The position numbers and the translations under genes were made by a program. From Victivallales bacterium (GTDB lineage Bacteria; Verrucomicrobiota; Lentisphaeria; Victivallales; UBA1829), in assembly GCA_016285335.1 (NCBI GenBank), contig JAEEQO010000172.1, positions 1-6,176 of the forward strand: a DNA stretch of 6,176 nucleotides. The letters run 5' to 3'. Positions 5,644 to 6,176 of the stretch are shown here, in pieces. Each line of letters starts with the position of its first letter. Position 1 is the first letter of the stretch. The notes beneath the pieces were generated by a model. It saw only the letters and a list, made by a program, of their open reading frames with translations, was not told where the DNA came from and made no database searches.

Positions 5644-6176
5644 ATGAAAGGTTCTTCCTCTGTAAATCCGCAAAAAGCCAGTCCTATGATGAATCTGGCA
5701 ATCATCCTTGTTCTCCTCCTCACCGCTCTGCCGATCGTCCTTTTCGCGATCGTTCAGATCATGCCTCCGTTCACGAAAGAAACGACGACGAACGCGCAGG
5801 CCGACACGACGAAGCGTCTCACCGCGGCGGAACGCCGCGCCCAGCGTGAAGCGGATCGCAAGGCGGCGGAAGAGGCGGCTGCAAAAGCCGCGGCGAACAG
5901 AAGCTCTGCTCCGGTCATCACGACCACGACGGTCACGCCCGGTCCCGGCATGGGTCCCGGTATGGACTTCGGCGGTCCCGGCGGCTTCGGCGGTCCTGGC
6001 GGCTTCGGCGGTCCCGGTATGGACTTCGGCGGTCCCGGCGGCATGGGCGGCTTCGGCGGTCCTGGCGGCTTTGGCGGCGGCATGGATTTCGGCGGTCCCG
6101 GCGGCATGGGCGGCTTCGGCGGTCCTGGCGGCTTCGGCGGCGGCATGGACTTCGGCGGCGGCATGGGCGGCATGGG
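5644..6176 (+). CDS. Single-pass membrane protein with Gly/Pro/Phe/Met repeat domain (partial, 3' end missing)
   Basis: I do not recognise this protein. The 177 complete codons present show three parts. Residues 1-16 are a short polar, serine-rich head; 17-38 are one hydrophobic segment (LAIILVLLLTALPIVLFAIV) with no clear signal-peptidase site, so probably an anchor. Residues 45-95 are Thr-rich, then strongly charged and alanine-rich (AERRAQREADRKAAEEAAA), a likely helical stem. From residue 99 onward there is low-complexity sequence of Gly with Pro, Phe, Met and Asp, containing MDFGG at 107, 126, 147 and 168, the last two intervals being exactly 21 residues. The start is supported by GGAG at 5634-5637, 6 nt before the ATG. 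By design it could be a surface, adhesive or self-associating protein; the Gly/Phe content recalls the G/F linker of DnaJ, but no J domain is seen. Function is unknown and the C-terminus lies beyond the window. Confidence 0.8.
   Translation, partial: MKGSSSVNPQKASPMMNLAIILVLLLTALPIVLFAIVQIMPPFTKETTTNAQADTTKRLTAAERRAQREADRKAAEEAAAKAAANRSSAPVITTTTVTPGPGMGPGMDFGGPGGFGGPGGFGGPGMDFGGPGGMGGFGGPGGFGGGMDFGGPGGMGGFGGPGGFGGGMDFGGGMGGM
6019..6144 (+). repeat. Two tandem 63-bp coding repeats
   Basis: Units 6019-6081 and 6082-6144 encode identical 21-residue peptides, each starting MDFGGPGGMGGFGG, and differ at only 2 of 63 bases, both silent (GAC/GAT and TTT/TTC). A shorter related unit precedes them (5962-6018, 57 bp) and a diverged, cut-off one follows from 6145. 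The near-identity at DNA level points to recent duplication or slippage. Confidence 0.9.

Noticed and set aside
5754..6173. Proline-rich (PPKPPGPP-like) open frame on the - strand at the right end
   Set aside because: It is the mirror of the Gly-rich repeats: GGC/GGT glycine codons read as GCC/ACC or CCG/CCA in other frames. The + strand frame has a ribosome binding site, a membrane segment and silent differences between repeats, which marks it as the coding one.
5938..6176. CRISPR array or non-coding satellite
   Set aside because: The repeats are contiguous, without spacers, keep a single open frame and differ at silent positions, which fits a repetitive protein domain.

Overview
The window is a GC-rich, tightly packed bacterial chromosome segment with five complete protein genes and one cut off by the right edge. 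Gene content (a Sec-type envelope protein with LysM and YkuD domains, acetyl-CoA carboxylase alpha, glutamate racemase, a GT-C membrane glycosyltransferase) indicates a peptidoglycan-making bacterium with a canonical multi-subunit acetyl-CoA carboxylase. The mix would fit a member of the PVC group such as Lentisphaerota, but that is an impression from gene style and base composition only; nothing in the window fixes the phylum. There are no RNA genes, insertion sequences, CRISPR arrays or phage genes that I can support.

Left part (about 86-3663, + strand): a good sigma70-type promoter with an extended -10 element (86-114) precedes a structured leader and a four-gene run: a membrane-anchored LysM/L,D-transpeptidase-like protein, accA, a short GNAT acetyltransferase of the ArgA-like type, and murI. 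The first two are 40 bp apart. The last three are separated by only 1 and 3 bp, with Shine-Dalgarno sequences inside the preceding gene, so they are probably translationally coupled. The theme is envelope precursor supply: malonyl-CoA for lipids, D-glutamate for peptidoglycan, and a wall-binding protein, with a probable N-acetylglutamate synthase sharing L-glutamate with MurI.

Middle part (3664-5532, - strand): a convergent gene for a large GT-C-type membrane glycosyltransferase. It ends at a shared 65-bp gap containing a hairpin with a T-rich tail that works as a terminator for the - strand.

Right part (5427-6176): a 217-bp AT-rich divergent control region with one promoter per direction and a dyad overlapping both. 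It is followed by the start of a single-pass membrane protein with a charged alanine-rich stem and a low-complexity Gly/Pro/Phe/Met domain built of 21-residue repeats, which runs off the window.

The two points most worth following are that the L,D-transpeptidase-like protein has lost the catalytic cysteine of the YkuD motif (Tyr in its place), and the membrane-anchored Gly/Phe/Met-rich repeat protein. I do not see a defence, mobile or otherwise clearly new multi-gene system here.
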